Source: UBA3910 sp002391465
GTDB taxonomy: Bacteria; Bacillota; Limnochordia; Darwinibacteriales; Darwinibacteriaceae
DNA length: 64,000 nucleotides
Assembly: GCA_030054835.1 (NCBI GenBank)
Contig: JASGVS010000005.1
Span: 51,168 to 115,167, forward strand
Reading direction: 5' to 3'
Positions 44,458-54,555 of this stretch are shown piece by piece. Each line of letters opens with the position of its first letter. Positions within the stretch are counted from its first letter, which is position 1. The position numbers and the translations under genes are program-made. Under the pieces are notes generated by a model. It ran no database searches. It was not told the DNA's origin and was given only the letters and a program-made list of their open reading frames with translations.

Positions 44458-46494
44458 GTGGCTAAAAAAGGAAAGAAAAATACGGTACTCTTATACATCT
44501 TAATAATATTTGGCGCCACTCTCTTTGGAGCAGCCACAGGCGTCTTTTCCGCTTACTTAAAAAGTGCCCCAGACCTAGATCAGGTGAACATCCATCAAGA
44601 CTTCACTACTTACATCTATGACGTCAACGGCAAGCTAATCACCGATTTGTATAGAGAAAACCGCATTCCGGTAGACATCACAGAACTACCCGATCACGTA
44701 AAAAACGCCGTGGTGGCCATTGAAGACGATCAATTCTACAACCACCACGGCATAAACTTTATTGCCTTCGGGCGGGCCATTTTAGTGAACCTGCGGGAAC
44801 GCAGCTTTGCCCAGGGCGGCGGCACGATTACGATGCAGCTTGCCCGTAACGTGTTTCTAACCCAGAAAAAGACGATCATGCGCAAACTGGAGGAGTTTCT
44901 CTGGGCGGTGCAGATCGAACGGAAATACTCCAAGGATGAGATCCTTGAGGCATACATGAATGAGTTTTACCTCAACCATGGCGCCTACGGCATCGAAGCG
45001 GGCGCCCGCACGTATTTCGGCAAATCTGCCAAGGACCTTACGGTGGCTGAGGCAGCTCTGTTGGCTGGGGTAATTCGCTGGCCAACCCGCTATTCTCCCT
45101 TCGTCAACCCTGATATTGCCCTGGAGCGGCGTAATTTCGTGCTCAGGCGTATGGAGGAAGTAGGCTTTTTGACGGCGGAGGAAGCTGCGGAGGCCAAGGC
45201 TGAACCGATCGTTTTGGCCGAACGGCAGCAGCGCGTTGTTCGGGCCAGCTACTTCGTTGACTACGTCACGCAGCAGCTGGTAGAACGTTACGGTGAAGCG
45301 GCGGTGTTTGGCGGCGGCCTACACGTGTATACCACCCTCGATCTTGATATGCAGTTAGCTGCGGAAAAAGTACTCAAGGATGGTCTACCGGTGAATCAAG
45401 ATCATGACGGACCCTTAACCCAACCCCAGGGTGCAGTTGTGGCCTTAGTGCCCCAGACAGGCGAGATCAGGGTTATGGTTGGCGGACGGGGTGAGGATCG
45501 TTTCAACCGTGCCACCCAGGCACTGCGCTCCCCGGGTTCGGCAATCAAGGTATTCCTTTATACTGCCGCTATTGACCTGGGGATCACAGCCGCAGATGTT
45601 TATGTGGATGAACCAACGGACTTTGAGGTGCCCTCGGGCGAGATTTGGAGCCCGCAAAACTATTATGAGACATTCGCAGGCCCGGTTACTATCCGCGAAG
45701 CAATTGAGGACTCCCTCAACGTAATTGCAGCTCAAGTTGCAGCCGAAATCGGGCCACAGACCATTATTGAGTACGGCAAGAAAATGGGTATTACAACGTT
45801 TGTTGAACAGGGTAGAGTCAACGATGTGGGCCTGGCTCCCCTTGCTCTGGGCGGTATGACTAAGGGGGTCTCCCCCCTGGAACTGGCCACAGCCTACGGC
45901 GTTTTAGCCAACCAGGGCATTAAGACTGAGCCCTTCGCCATCTTAAAGGTGACCGATTCTTACGGTCGGGTGTTGGAGGAGCATCAGGTCAAACAGACGG
46001 TTGTCCTCAGCGAACAGACCAGTTACCTGATGACTGACCTATTGCGGGGTGTAATTGAACGGGGAACGGGCAAAAATGCCAATATTGGCCGGCCTGCAGC
46101 CGGTAAAACCGGTACACACTCCGATTATCAGGATGGTTGGTTTGTGGGATATACGCCTGACCTGGTGTCAGTTGTCTGGTTTGGCGAAGATATTCCCCGG
46201 CGCATGGTTTACAGGGGAGTTCGCTACGGTTCTTGGAATGCGGCAACACTCTGGGCCCAGTTCATGCGGGAAGCTTTGAAGGACACACCGGTGAAGGATT
46301 TCCCCAAACCCACAGGCTTGGTTGAGGGCATCCTCATCGATACGAAGACGGGACTGTTGGTTAAGGACGGCTGCGATCTACCTGCGGACGAAACGAGACG
46401 TGAAATCTTCATCCAGGGCACTGAGCCCACGGAGTATTCCCCTCGCTGTTCCAGGCCCTGGTGGCAGAGCCTTCCCTTCTTACCCGGTAGATAA
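44458..46494 (+). CDS. class A penicillin-binding protein (PBP1A family)
   Basis: 678 aa from GTG at 44458. Short cytoplasmic tail, membrane helix (about 10-32), GT51 glycosyltransferase domain (AIEDDQFYNHHGI with catalytic Glu, GGGTITMQLARN, ERKYSKDEILEAYMN) and transpeptidase domain with SxxK in SPGSAIKV (about residue 360), SLN (EDSLN, about 420) and KTGTH (about 550). Polymerises and cross-links peptidoglycan. It may be vegetative or sporulation-linked (PbpG-like); lepB follows by 24 nt. Confidence 0.95.
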   Translation: MAKKGKKNTVLLYILIIFGATLFGAATGVFSAYLKSAPDLDQVNIHQDFTTYIYDVNGKLITDLYRENRIPVDITELPDHVKNAVVAIEDDQFYNHHGINFIAFGRAILVNLRERSFAQGGGTITMQLARNVFLTQKKTIMRKLEEFLWAVQIERKYSKDEILEAYMNEFYLNHGAYGIEAGARTYFGKSAKDLTVAEAALLAGVIRWPTRYSPFVNPDIALERRNFVLRRMEEVGFLTAEEAAEAKAEPIVLAERQQRVVRASYFVDYVTQQLVERYGEAAVFGGGLHVYTTLDLDMQLAAEKVLKDGLPVNQDHDGPLTQPQGAVVALVPQTGEIRVMVGGRGEDRFNRATQALRSPGSAIKVFLYTAAIDLGITAADVYVDEPTDFEVPSGEIWSPQNYYETFAGPVTIREAIEDSLNVIAAQVAAEIGPQTIIEYGKKMGITTFVEQGRVNDVGLAPLALGGMTKGVSPLELATAYGVLANQGIKTEPFAILKVTDSYGRVLEEHQVKQTVVLSEQTSYLMTDLLRGVIERGTGKNANIGRPAAGKTGTHSDYQDGWFVGYTPDLVSVVWFGEDIPRRMVYRGVRYGSWNAATLWAQFMREALKDTPVKDFPKPTGLVEGILIDTKTGLLVKDGCDLPADETRREIFIQGTEPTEYSPRCSRPWWQSLPFLPGR

Positions 46495-46518
46495 CACAAA
46501 CCACGGAGGGTATGAGAC

Positions 46519-47028
46519 ATGATTACTTTTGATTACCTATGGAAAGAATGGATTCTGCCATTTATCCACGCGGCCTTCTGGGCAGCCTTGATTATTATCT
46601 TCGTCGTTCAGTCTTTTCGAGTAGACGGGATATCTATGGAAAATACGCTCTATGATGGTGAACGCATATTCGTAGAAAAGGTATCATACCGTTTTCGGGA
46701 ACCGCGGCGGGGCGAAATCATTGTCTTGAAGGCACCCGCTGGAAAACTGATCAAGCGCGTCATTGCCGTTGGTGGAGATGTGATTCAGGAGCGGAGCGGC
46801 GTGATTTACATCAACGGCGTACCCCAAGAGGAAGAATACGTCACCCACAAAACCAACATGAACTGGGGTCCCATTATAGTACCCGAAGGCCATGTGTGGG
46901 TAATGGGTGATAACCGCCCCCGCAGTGATGACAGCCGAGGCAGCGTAGGATTTCTCTCAACCGCAGATATTGTGGGCCGAGCAATAGTTCGTTACTGGCC
47001 CCTTAATCGGGTGGGGAGCATCTACTGA
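46519..47028 (+). CDS. lepB: signal peptidase I
   Basis: 169 aa, one N-terminal transmembrane helix (about 12-32). Serine-lysine protease: catalytic Ser39 in VDGISMENTLYDGE, Lys in the LIKRVIAVGGD box, and GDNRPRSDDSRGSVG. Removes Sec signal peptides on the outer face of the membrane. Followed by a terminator. Confidence 0.96.
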   Translation: MITFDYLWKEWILPFIHAAFWAALIIIFVVQSFRVDGISMENTLYDGERIFVEKVSYRFREPRRGEIIVLKAPAGKLIKRVIAVGGDVIQERSGVIYINGVPQEEEYVTHKTNMNWGPIIVPEGHVWVMGDNRPRSDDSRGSVGFLSTADIVGRAIVRYWPLNRVGSIY

Positions 47029-47040
47029 AACTAGAGAACA

Positions 47041-47068
47041 AAAAACGGGCCAACGGCCCGTTTTCTTC
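47041..47068. terminator. terminator between lepB and mutS2
   Basis: AACGGGCC-AAC-GGCCCGTT followed by TTTCTTCTTT on the plus strand, A tract on the other side: usable by both convergent genes. Confidence 0.92.
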
Positions 47069-47069
47069 T

Positions 47070-49418
47070 TTAGCTGGGTAAACGCATTTCCACTACTGTC
47101 ACGCCATGTCCACCTTGATTGGGGGCGGCGTAATAGGCGTCCCGCACATGGGGGTGGGAGCCTAAGTATCTCTGCACTGCCTCCCCTAACACCCCGGTAC
47201 CCTTCCCATGGATAATCCGTACACGAGAAAGGGAAGACAGGACGACGTCATCAAGGTATTTATCAACCAGGGCTAAGCCCTCCTCCACCGTCTTGCCCCT
47301 GAGGTCAATTTCATCCCGGATTGAGCTGCTCTTACCTAATCGTCCGCGGCTGACCGGCTGCCTTTTAGCTTGCGATGCCGTCTTCTTGGCAGCCACGCGC
47401 TCCAGGTCTTCCACCTTAAGGGTTACCTTCATGATTCCCACCTGAACCTGCACTTCCCCACCGCTGGTCGGTGGCTCCAGCACAAAGCCGGTCTGCTTCA
47501 AACTCTTGACAAACACCTCTTCACCCTGTTTTAGATCGGTCGGTCCTGCTGCCTTGGGCTTCTGTTTCTGCTTCACAGTCAGCTGTTCCTGCCTAGCACT
47601 CAGCTCCTGCCTGTATGTCTTCACATGTTCCTCCAGCTCGGCAAGACCTTGCTGGCGGGCTTGCCCGAGGATCCAGTTCAGTTCGGCTTGGGTCTCCTTA
47701 ATTAAGCGCTGAGCCTCCTGCCTTGCCTCATCCATGAGCTCCGCTCGCTTTTCCTCCAACTCCAACAGGCGTCTCGCGTAACGCTCCTTCAACTCCGTGT
47801 ACTCTGCCTTATAACGCTCGGCGCTAGCCCGATCCCGCTCTGCCAGGCGTCTGTTCGATTCCATTTCGGCGATGATATCCTCCACCTTGACGTGATCAGA
47901 GGATAACAAGGCCTGGGCATGCTCCAAAATCTCCTCACCCAGTCCCAAGCGGCGCGAAATGGCAAAGGCATTGCTCTTACCTGGTATACCAACTGCCAAG
48001 CGATAGGTGGGTTGCAGCGTTTCTATGTCAAACTCGACGCTGGCGTTTTCTACTCCAGGATAACTGTAGGCGTAGCTTTTTAAAGCGGAGTAGTGGGTAG
48101 TGGCTACAGTACGTATGCCGCGCTGTCTTAAGTACTCCAAGATGGCGGTGGCCAAGGCCGCCCCTTCCGTTGGATCCGTTCCCGCTCCCAGTTCGTCTAA
48201 GAGAACCAGGGAGTTGGGGCCCAGCACTTTAAGGATCTCCACAATAGTGGTGAGATGGGATGAAAAGGTGCTCAGGCTCTGCTCAATACTCTGCTCATCG
48301 CCGATGTCCGCGTAAATCCCCTGGAAAACGGCTAGTTCCGAACCAGGATCAGCAGGAACATGCAGGCCTGCCTGGGCCATCAGGGAAAAAAGGCCTATAG
48401 TCTTCAACGTTACCGTTTTACCGCCTGTGTTAGGACCGGTGATAACCAATACATGGAAATCGTCTCCCAACCAAACATCTATGGGAACAACCTTGCCAGT
48501 AAGTAGGGGGTGTCTCCCCCGTTTTATGTTTATTCTCCCCTCAACGTTCATGGTCGGCTCTACGGCTTCTATCTTGCGGCTAAAACGGGCTCGAGCGAAG
48601 ATGGTGTCCAGCTCTGTCAAAACCTCCAAGTTAGCACGGAGTTCGTCCACTTTTTCGCCCACCAGTCCGCTCAGGCGCTTTAAGATCCTTTCGATCTCCG
48701 CCTCTTCCTCCCGCTTCGCCACGTTGAGGTCGTTATTCATCTCCACCGAAAAGGCCGGTTCCATAAACAAAGTGGCCCCACTACCGGACTGATCGTGCAC
48801 GATACCCTGGAAGCGATTGCGGTATTCACTGCGCACAGGCACAACGTATCTACCGTTGCGCACAGTAATTATGGGATCCTGGAGCACCTTCTGCATGCCC
48901 GGTGAATGGAGCAGTGCTTCTAGTCTATCCCGCAGCCGACTCTCCAGAGTACGCATTCTGCTTCGCAGCCTGGCGAGCTCAGGCGAAGCGTGGTCCCGCA
49001 CGTAACCCTCCGGGTGGATACAGCGTTCTATCTCCTCTTTTAGTGTCCTAGCTGGAACCAGTGAACCTGCCAATTCGGAAACCGGCCCCGATTCTTCAGC
49101 AAAATATGTCTTCAGCTGTTCAACGCAGTACAGGAAATCAGCCAGTGACAGAAGCTGGTCAGTCTCTAGAATGCCTCCCAACTCTGCCTTACCCAGGGCT
49201 GCGCCAATATCAGTGGCACCGCCAAAGGGAGCGTCGCCGTAGGCGTTGATCAGGCGCACCGCATCGCTCGTTAGGGCGAGATGGTGTTTTATCTGTTCCA
49301 GGTCGGTAGAGGGCATCAGCCCTTCCAGCCGTGTTTTGCTCAACGAAAAACTGGCCTGGGACGCAACCATCTGGCGCACCTTCGGCCATTCCAATACTCT
49401 AAGGCTTTTTTCGTTCAT
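47070..49418 (-). CDS. mutS2: endonuclease MutS2
   Basis: 782 aa. MutS core and clamp helices, ATPase domain with VITGPNTGGKTVTLKTIG and LVLLDELGAGTDPTEG, a long coiled coil (about residues 515-630), a KOW-like region, and the C-terminal Smr nuclease domain (EIDLRGKTVEEGL, RIIHGKGTGVL). Suppresses homologous recombination; B. subtilis MutS2 also rescues collided ribosomes. Gene string pheST-zapA-cvpA-amidase-mutS2 is a common Firmicutes context. Confidence 0.97.
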   Translation of the reverse strand: MNEKSLRVLEWPKVRQMVASQASFSLSKTRLEGLMPSTDLEQIKHHLALTSDAVRLINAYGDAPFGGATDIGAALGKAELGGILETDQLLSLADFLYCVEQLKTYFAEESGPVSELAGSLVPARTLKEEIERCIHPEGYVRDHASPELARLRSRMRTLESRLRDRLEALLHSPGMQKVLQDPIITVRNGRYVVPVRSEYRNRFQGIVHDQSGSGATLFMEPAFSVEMNNDLNVAKREEEAEIERILKRLSGLVGEKVDELRANLEVLTELDTIFARARFSRKIEAVEPTMNVEGRINIKRGRHPLLTGKVVPIDVWLGDDFHVLVITGPNTGGKTVTLKTIGLFSLMAQAGLHVPADPGSELAVFQGIYADIGDEQSIEQSLSTFSSHLTTIVEILKVLGPNSLVLLDELGAGTDPTEGAALATAILEYLRQRGIRTVATTHYSALKSYAYSYPGVENASVEFDIETLQPTYRLAVGIPGKSNAFAISRRLGLGEEILEHAQALLSSDHVKVEDIIAEMESNRRLAERDRASAERYKAEYTELKERYARRLLELEEKRAELMDEARQEAQRLIKETQAELNWILGQARQQGLAELEEHVKTYRQELSARQEQLTVKQKQKPKAAGPTDLKQGEEVFVKSLKQTGFVLEPPTSGGEVQVQVGIMKVTLKVEDLERVAAKKTASQAKRQPVSRGRLGKSSSIRDEIDLRGKTVEEGLALVDKYLDDVVLSSLSRVRIIHGKGTGVLGEAVQRYLGSHPHVRDAYYAAPNQGGHGVTVVEMRLPS

Positions 49419-49442
49419 GTTATACCACCACCACAGCTTACT

Positions 49443-50147
49443 TTAACGCTGTTCTGCAAAATAGTCTTCAATCCCGAGCAGAATTCCCCTTGCCACCTCC
49501 AGCCGGTAGCTGGGCTTGGCCAAAAGCTCCGCTTCCTGGGGATTGCTTACAAACCCGATCTCTACTAACGCGGCAGGGATGTTGGTGTTACGCAGGACAT
49601 AGAAGCTGCTTCGCTTAACACCCAGATCGGCCGACTTGAGCTGTTTCACCAAGGACCGCTGTAGCGATTCTGCCAACAGGAGATCCTGGGGTTTGTAAAA
49701 ATGCACCGATGTACCCCTAATTGAGGCATCATCGTTCCAATCATTATGCAGTGAAATATATACATCCCCTCCACTGCGGTTTGCAGTGGCAGTCCTAGCA
49801 GCCAGCGGCTCAACTTCCCCGGGCACATGGCGGTAACGCGTCATAACCACTTCGGCACCTGCTTCTTCCAGCATACCCTTTAGCTCCCAGGCAATGGCCA
49901 AGACATTCTCCGCTTCAGTAGTGGGCCCAACTCCTACAGAGCCGGGATCACTTCCGCCGTGACCAGGGTCCAAGACAATCACTTTGCCGGCCAAATTGGT
50001 TGGGCTCCAAAGAACTCCCCCACCGGAGCGGGGGACATTCTGGGCTGACCTGGGCAGACCGAAATCCGCCACGCCGGAAAAGAAGAGGAAAGCTAGCATC
50101 AAAACTGTGGCCCAGAGGCTGGAATACACCGTCATCTTTTTTCCCAC
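49443..50147 (-). CDS. N-acetylmuramoyl-L-alanine amidase (CwlD-like)
   Basis: 234 aa. N-terminal membrane/signal segment (about 8-26) and Amidase_3 domain with zinc ligands in VLDPGHGGSDPGSVG, the EAENVLAIA Glu, and SLHNDW, plus catalytic Glu in ALVEIGFVSNPQEAE. Size and topology resemble CwlD, which makes muramic lactam in the spore cortex, but the family has vegetative members too. Start GTG at 50147 or ATG 50135. A strong hairpin (50159-50187) stands directly before the ribosome site. Confidence 0.88.
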   Translation of the reverse strand: MGKKMTVYSSLWATVLMLAFLFFSGVADFGLPRSAQNVPRSGGGVLWSPTNLAGKVIVLDPGHGGSDPGSVGVGPTTEAENVLAIAWELKGMLEEAGAEVVMTRYRHVPGEVEPLAARTATANRSGGDVYISLHNDWNDDASIRGTSVHFYKPQDLLLAESLQRSLVKQLKSADLGVKRSSFYVLRNTNIPAALVEIGFVSNPQEAELLAKPSYRLEVARGILLGIEDYFAEQR

Positions 50148-50241
50148 TATCCTCTACCCCCTACTGCCTCTTATTCAGGCAGCAGGGCCCCATACCTTTA
50201 AGTAAATACAGGTGGTACTGGCAGGGCCAGTCAGAATGACC

Positions 50242-50265
50242 AAGAAAACCCCGCTGAACGCGGGG
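50242..50265 (-). terminator. terminator after cvpA
   Basis: Minus strand CCCCGC-GTTCA-GCGGGG then TTTTCTTG. Ends the pheST-zapA-cvpA transcript. Confidence 0.9.
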
Positions 50266-50269
50266 TCGG

Positions 50270-50803
50270 TTACAACAGCCAGTTGGGACGAACCCAGTTC
50301 TCGGGCCAATACTCATCCAGGTACTCAGAAACCAACGGGACCAGTGTGCCTACCCTTTGGGCAACGATGGACTCGGTCATGATCTGGTCCACAATACCGA
50401 TTTGAAAGGAGCTGAATACCAAAAGGAGCACCATCACCACGAGGCCGACTTTGACCGCTCCAAAGGCAGCGCCACCAAGGTGATCAAGCACCGCAAAGGG
50501 TGTGAAACTTATGGCCTTTGCCCACAGGTTGCCGATCACGACCGCGAGCAGGGCAACTCCCATGAGTAGGGCAACAAAAGCAATCGCCTGGGCCTGCCAA
50601 GGCGTGAGTGGATATCTCTCGGTCAAAATCACAGCAACACTGCTGTAGCCGTGAAAAGCGATGACCAGAGCCACCACTGCTCCCAACAGGCTGAACAGTT
50701 CGCGCACCAATCCCTTTCGATAGCCTTTCAACAAACCGAGGATTGCAAACACTAAGACGGCCAGGTCAAGCCATTTGCCAATCAACCCCATCACCACTCT
50801 CAC
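50270..50803 (-). CDS. CvpA-family membrane protein
   Basis: 177 aa, four transmembrane helices. The N-terminal LDLAVLVFAILGLLKGYRKGLVRELFSLLG is typical of CvpA/YshB proteins. In B. subtilis yshB sits between zapA (yshA) and mutS2 as here. Function unresolved (named after colicin V production). Several possible starts; 50791 ATG is an alternative. Confidence 0.88.
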   Translation of the reverse strand: MRVVMGLIGKWLDLAVLVFAILGLLKGYRKGLVRELFSLLGAVVALVIAFHGYSSVAVILTERYPLTPWQAQAIAFVALLMGVALLAVVIGNLWAKAISFTPFAVLDHLGGAAFGAVKVGLVVMVLLLVFSSFQIGIVDQIMTESIVAQRVGTLVPLVSEYLDEYWPENWVRPNWLL

Positions 50804-50804
50804 A

Positions 50805-51065
50805 TCAGTCTGCTTCTTTCAACAGGGCCAACAGCTCCTCGTGCTCCTCCTTTAGTTGTTCCAATTCGTTAGCAATGTTCAAGGCCACTAAGATGGCCGC
50901 TTGGTGGCGAGGAAGTAATGGGTTGCTAGCATGCACTTCCTGCAAGCGGGCATCAATTGAAGCGGCCAACTGCTTGATGTAATCGGGAGCCGCGCTCCCT
51001 CTTACTATATGCTCCTCACCGAATATCTGGACTCGCACAGAGGTAATTTCCCGTTGTGAATTCAT
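50805..51065 (-). CDS. zapA: cell division protein ZapA
   Basis: 86 aa from ATG at 51065 (GGGAGGGG site). N-terminal VRVQIFGEEHIVRGSA strand region, then a long C-terminal coiled coil ending ELEQLKEEHEELLALLKEAD. Bundles FtsZ filaments. Directly downstream of pheT. Confidence 0.93.
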   Translation of the reverse strand: MNSQREITSVRVQIFGEEHIVRGSAAPDYIKQLAASIDARLQEVHASNPLLPRHQAAILVALNIANELEQLKEEHEELLALLKEAD

Positions 51066-51114
51066 GCCCACCCCTCCCTCGCTACACAATTCTACTTCTA
51101 ACAGCGTTTTCCTG

Positions 51115-53502
51115 CTATCTAATCCTCGCCCCAAAACGGCTCTCCAATCCTGCCAGACAGCGATCCATTATCTCCTTCACTTCTTCGTCAACCAAGGTCC
51201 GGTCAGCCTGGAAACGGCAGGAAAGGGCCACACTCTTCTTACCAGCGGGAATTGAGCCGCCTGCGTACACGTCAAACACCGTTACGCTGCGTAAGAGTTC
51301 GCCTCCCAGCTCCTGCAGGGAAGAAATGAGCTCACCTACCGGCTGTTTTTCATCCACTACGACAGCCAAATCCCTCTCAACCGCCGGGTATTTCGGCAGT
51401 TCTGAGAAAACCGGTACCGTTCGGAACAGGTCTAGACAATCTTCCAGCTTGATCTCGGCTGCATAGACGCGACCCGGGATGCGGAAATTGCGGACCACGG
51501 CAGGATGGACTTCACCGTAATAAGCGATTTCCCTACCTTGGTATTCAACAGTTCCCTGCCTACCTGGATGGAGGGAAGGATTACTACCCTTACCCCACCT
51601 CAGTTCAACGCAGGCTGGCAGGATCGCTTCTAGGATGCCCTTCAGATCATAGAAATCGAATTCAGCTTGTTCCAGAGCCCAATTGAGTGGATGCCTCTGG
51701 CCCCATAGGACAATTCCCAGGTGGAACTCTTCCCTAGGCTGTTCTTTGAGGGGAAGCTCCCCAAAGTAAACGGCACCTAGTTCAAACAGGGCTACCCTTG
51801 CCTGCTGCCTGCTGGCGTTGAGGCCAACGGCGTTCAAAAGTCCAGGCAGGAGGCTGTGACGCATTGCCACCAGATCTTCAGAGATTGGGTTCTGCAGCTG
51901 CAGCATTGGCTCACTCGGACGCAGTAAACGATCGTTGTTGTCTGCACGGCCAAAGCTGTAGCTGAGGGCTTCGCTAAGTCCAACACCCATTAGTTTCTCC
52001 CGCAGACTGTCCATTACATCCTGGCGGACGCTCTGCCCACCTGACTGGGCAGTGTCAGCCGGAAGCTCACTGGGTAGCTTATCAAGACCCCAAATACGAA
52101 TAATTTCCTCAATCAGGTCCGCCTCCAGTTCCACATCACCCCGGTGGGTGGGAACCCTAACCTGCCAGACCGTCTCTTCGGCCTTGACAACTCCGAAACC
52201 CAATACAGTTAAAATACGTTCTATCTCTTGGACGGGTACAGTTATACCCAGCAATCTCTCCACCTGCTCAAGCCGTAGGTCAATCACTACGTCCTTCTCA
52301 GCCAGTGCACTTACATCAATGTGTCCGCTGTATACTTCAGCCTTGGCTAACTGCTGGAGAAGGTGGGCGGCTCGCTCACTGGCAAACAGGGTACCGTAGG
52401 GGTCTATCCCCTTTTCGAAGCGGGCAGATGATTCAGAGCTTAAGCCGAGGGTACGGCTTGTACGTCGAACAGACCAGGCTGCAAAGTTGGCCGTTTCCAA
52501 GAGAACCGTTTTTGTCCGTTCCGTGACCTCGCTGTCCAAACCACCCATTATGCCAGCTATGCACTTCGGGCCTTGGGCATCGCAGATCAGAAGCATATCT
52601 TCTGTTAGCTCTCGCTTTTCACCATCGAGGGTGACTATCGCCTCTTTGGGTTTTGCGGTGCGGACTACCAGGCGGTTTTCCGCAAGCTGGTCGTAATCGA
52701 AAGCATGCAGGGGCTGGCCCGTTTCCAGCATCACGTAATTGGTGATGTCCACCACATTGTTGATTGGCCGCATGCCCGCTGCCCGCAGCCGCATCTGCAT
52801 CCAGATTGGAGACGGACCGATTTCTATTCCGTCCAAGAGCGCTGCAGTGTAACGGGGACAGAGCTCTGGACTTTCAACGGTAATGGATGTTTTTTCGGTG
52901 AGCGACACAGGCAGTACTTCGTACGTGACTGAGGGCAGTCTAAGAGAACCACCCGTTAGAGCGGCCACTTCCCTGGCGATTCCGATCATGCTCATACAGT
53001 CCGGTCGATTGGCGTATACAGACACATCCAAAATGACGTCATCTAAATCCAGAGCGGTTACCAGAGGTTCACCCACCTTCAGGTCGGAGGGAAGAACCCA
53101 AATGCCGGCATGATCCTCGCTGATACCAAGTTCGGATTCGGAACAGATCATGCCTTGGGAAACAACACCCCTGAGTTCCACAGTGGCGATCTCCATTCCC
53201 CCCGGCAGCACCGCACCTGGCAGAGCAACAGCCACTGTCTGCCCGGCTGCAACATTAGGTGCTCCGCAAACAATGCTGTAACCGCCCTTCTCACCCACAT
53301 CGACGGTACAAACGGTGAGCCGATCCGCCTCGGGGTGGGGTACCGTTTCTTCCACATAGCCAACAAAAACGCCGTCTAGATCCGGTGCCAATGGCTTTAG
53401 GCCTTCCACTTCCAAACCGGCCATCGTTAAGCGATCGGCCAGTTCTTCCGGCGTCCAAGGTATATCTACATAATCTTGTAACCATTTGTAGCTTACTAAC
53501 AT
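51115..53502 (-). CDS. pheT: phenylalanyl-tRNA synthetase beta subunit
   Basis: 795 aa. N-terminal tRNA-binding/EMAP-like domain (VGYVEETVPHPEADRLTVC), B3/B4 editing domain, B5, and C-terminal FDX-ACB anticodon domain. Forms the alpha2beta2 enzyme with PheS. Stop-to-start gap to pheS 11 nt; controlled by the pheS T-box. Confidence 0.98.
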   Translation of the reverse strand: MLVSYKWLQDYVDIPWTPEELADRLTMAGLEVEGLKPLAPDLDGVFVGYVEETVPHPEADRLTVCTVDVGEKGGYSIVCGAPNVAAGQTVAVALPGAVLPGGMEIATVELRGVVSQGMICSESELGISEDHAGIWVLPSDLKVGEPLVTALDLDDVILDVSVYANRPDCMSMIGIAREVAALTGGSLRLPSVTYEVLPVSLTEKTSITVESPELCPRYTAALLDGIEIGPSPIWMQMRLRAAGMRPINNVVDITNYVMLETGQPLHAFDYDQLAENRLVVRTAKPKEAIVTLDGEKRELTEDMLLICDAQGPKCIAGIMGGLDSEVTERTKTVLLETANFAAWSVRRTSRTLGLSSESSARFEKGIDPYGTLFASERAAHLLQQLAKAEVYSGHIDVSALAEKDVVIDLRLEQVERLLGITVPVQEIERILTVLGFGVVKAEETVWQVRVPTHRGDVELEADLIEEIIRIWGLDKLPSELPADTAQSGGQSVRQDVMDSLREKLMGVGLSEALSYSFGRADNNDRLLRPSEPMLQLQNPISEDLVAMRHSLLPGLLNAVGLNASRQQARVALFELGAVYFGELPLKEQPREEFHLGIVLWGQRHPLNWALEQAEFDFYDLKGILEAILPACVELRWGKGSNPSLHPGRQGTVEYQGREIAYYGEVHPAVVRNFRIPGRVYAAEIKLEDCLDLFRTVPVFSELPKYPAVERDLAVVVDEKQPVGELISSLQELGGELLRSVTVFDVYAGGSIPAGKKSVALSCRFQADRTLVDEEVKEIMDRCLAGLESRFGARIR

Positions 53503-53513
53503 GGTTGACCTCC

Positions 53514-54536
53514 TTACCCAGTGAACTGCTCTAGGAAACGAACATCATTTTCGAACAAAAGGCGGATGTCGTTGATCCCGTATTTCAACATGGCCAAGCG
53601 TTCCACTCCCACCCCAAAGGCAAAGCCGCTCACCTCGTCGGGGTCGTAGCCTACTTTCTCCAATACCCGGGGATCAACCATACCGCAGCCTAGGATCTCC
53701 AGCCAACCGGTGTCGCTGCACACACGACAGCCGCTGCCACCACAGATGATGCAGGAAACGTCCACTTCCGCACTGGGTTCGGTGAAGGGAAAATAGCTGG
53801 GCCGCAGTCTGATCTTTGTCTCTGAGCCAAACATACGCTCAGCAAAAAGCTGCAGCGTGCCTTTAAGATGGGCAAAGGTAATTCCTTTATCTACCACCAG
53901 CCCCTCGATCTGATGGAACATTGGGCTGTGGGTCACATCGTAATCGGCCCGGTATACCTTACCGGGAGCTAAGATTCGTACTGGCGGATCCTGTTTTTCC
54001 ATGACCCGGATCTGGACAGGTGACGTTTGGCTGCGGAGCAGCAGCTCCCCTGTGAAGAAGAAGGTGTCCTGCATATCCCGGGCCGGGTGATCGGCCGGCA
54101 CGTTCAAGGCCTCAAAGTTGTAGTAATCCAGTTCAACCTCTGGCCCCTCCACAATTTGATAGCCCATCTGAAGGAAGATCCCCTTAGTTTCGTTAATAAT
54201 TCGAGTCACCGGATGCATAGTACCCCTGACCCTCTTGCGTCCAGGCAGGGAAATATCTAATTCTTCCGCCATGAGTCTACGCTCTTCTTCCTGGGCAAAG
54301 AGCTCCTTTTCCCGTTCAGTCAATGCGGCTTCGATCTCGTCTCGAATCTCATTTACCAGTTTTCCAAACCGGGGCCGTTCCTCCGGATCGAGTTTTCCCA
54401 TACCCCTTAAAACTTGGGTCAACTGCCCCTTTCTGCCTAGAAACTTGACCCTCACCTCATTTAGTTCCTGCACGCTGGCGGCTTGGGCACACGCCTCGAG
54501 TGCCGCAGCGCGGATTTCTGCCGCTTGTTTCTGCAT
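53514..54536 (-). CDS. pheS: phenylalanyl-tRNA synthetase alpha subunit
   Basis: 340 aa. N-terminal coiled coil, class II catalytic core with HPVTRIINE, ADHPARDMQDTFF, LRPSYFPFTEPSAEVDV and the GVERLAMLKYGI motif 3. First gene of the pheST-zapA-cvpA operon, preceded by a T-box leader. Confidence 0.98.
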   Translation of the reverse strand: MQKQAAEIRAAALEACAQAASVQELNEVRVKFLGRKGQLTQVLRGMGKLDPEERPRFGKLVNEIRDEIEAALTEREKELFAQEEERRLMAEELDISLPGRKRVRGTMHPVTRIINETKGIFLQMGYQIVEGPEVELDYYNFEALNVPADHPARDMQDTFFFTGELLLRSQTSPVQIRVMEKQDPPVRILAPGKVYRADYDVTHSPMFHQIEGLVVDKGITFAHLKGTLQLFAERMFGSETKIRLRPSYFPFTEPSAEVDVSCIICGGSGCRVCSDTGWLEILGCGMVDPRVLEKVGYDPDEVSGFAFGVGVERLAMLKYGINDIRLLFENDVRFLEQFTG

Positions 54537-54555
54537 AGAATGGCCTCCTTTCGGC

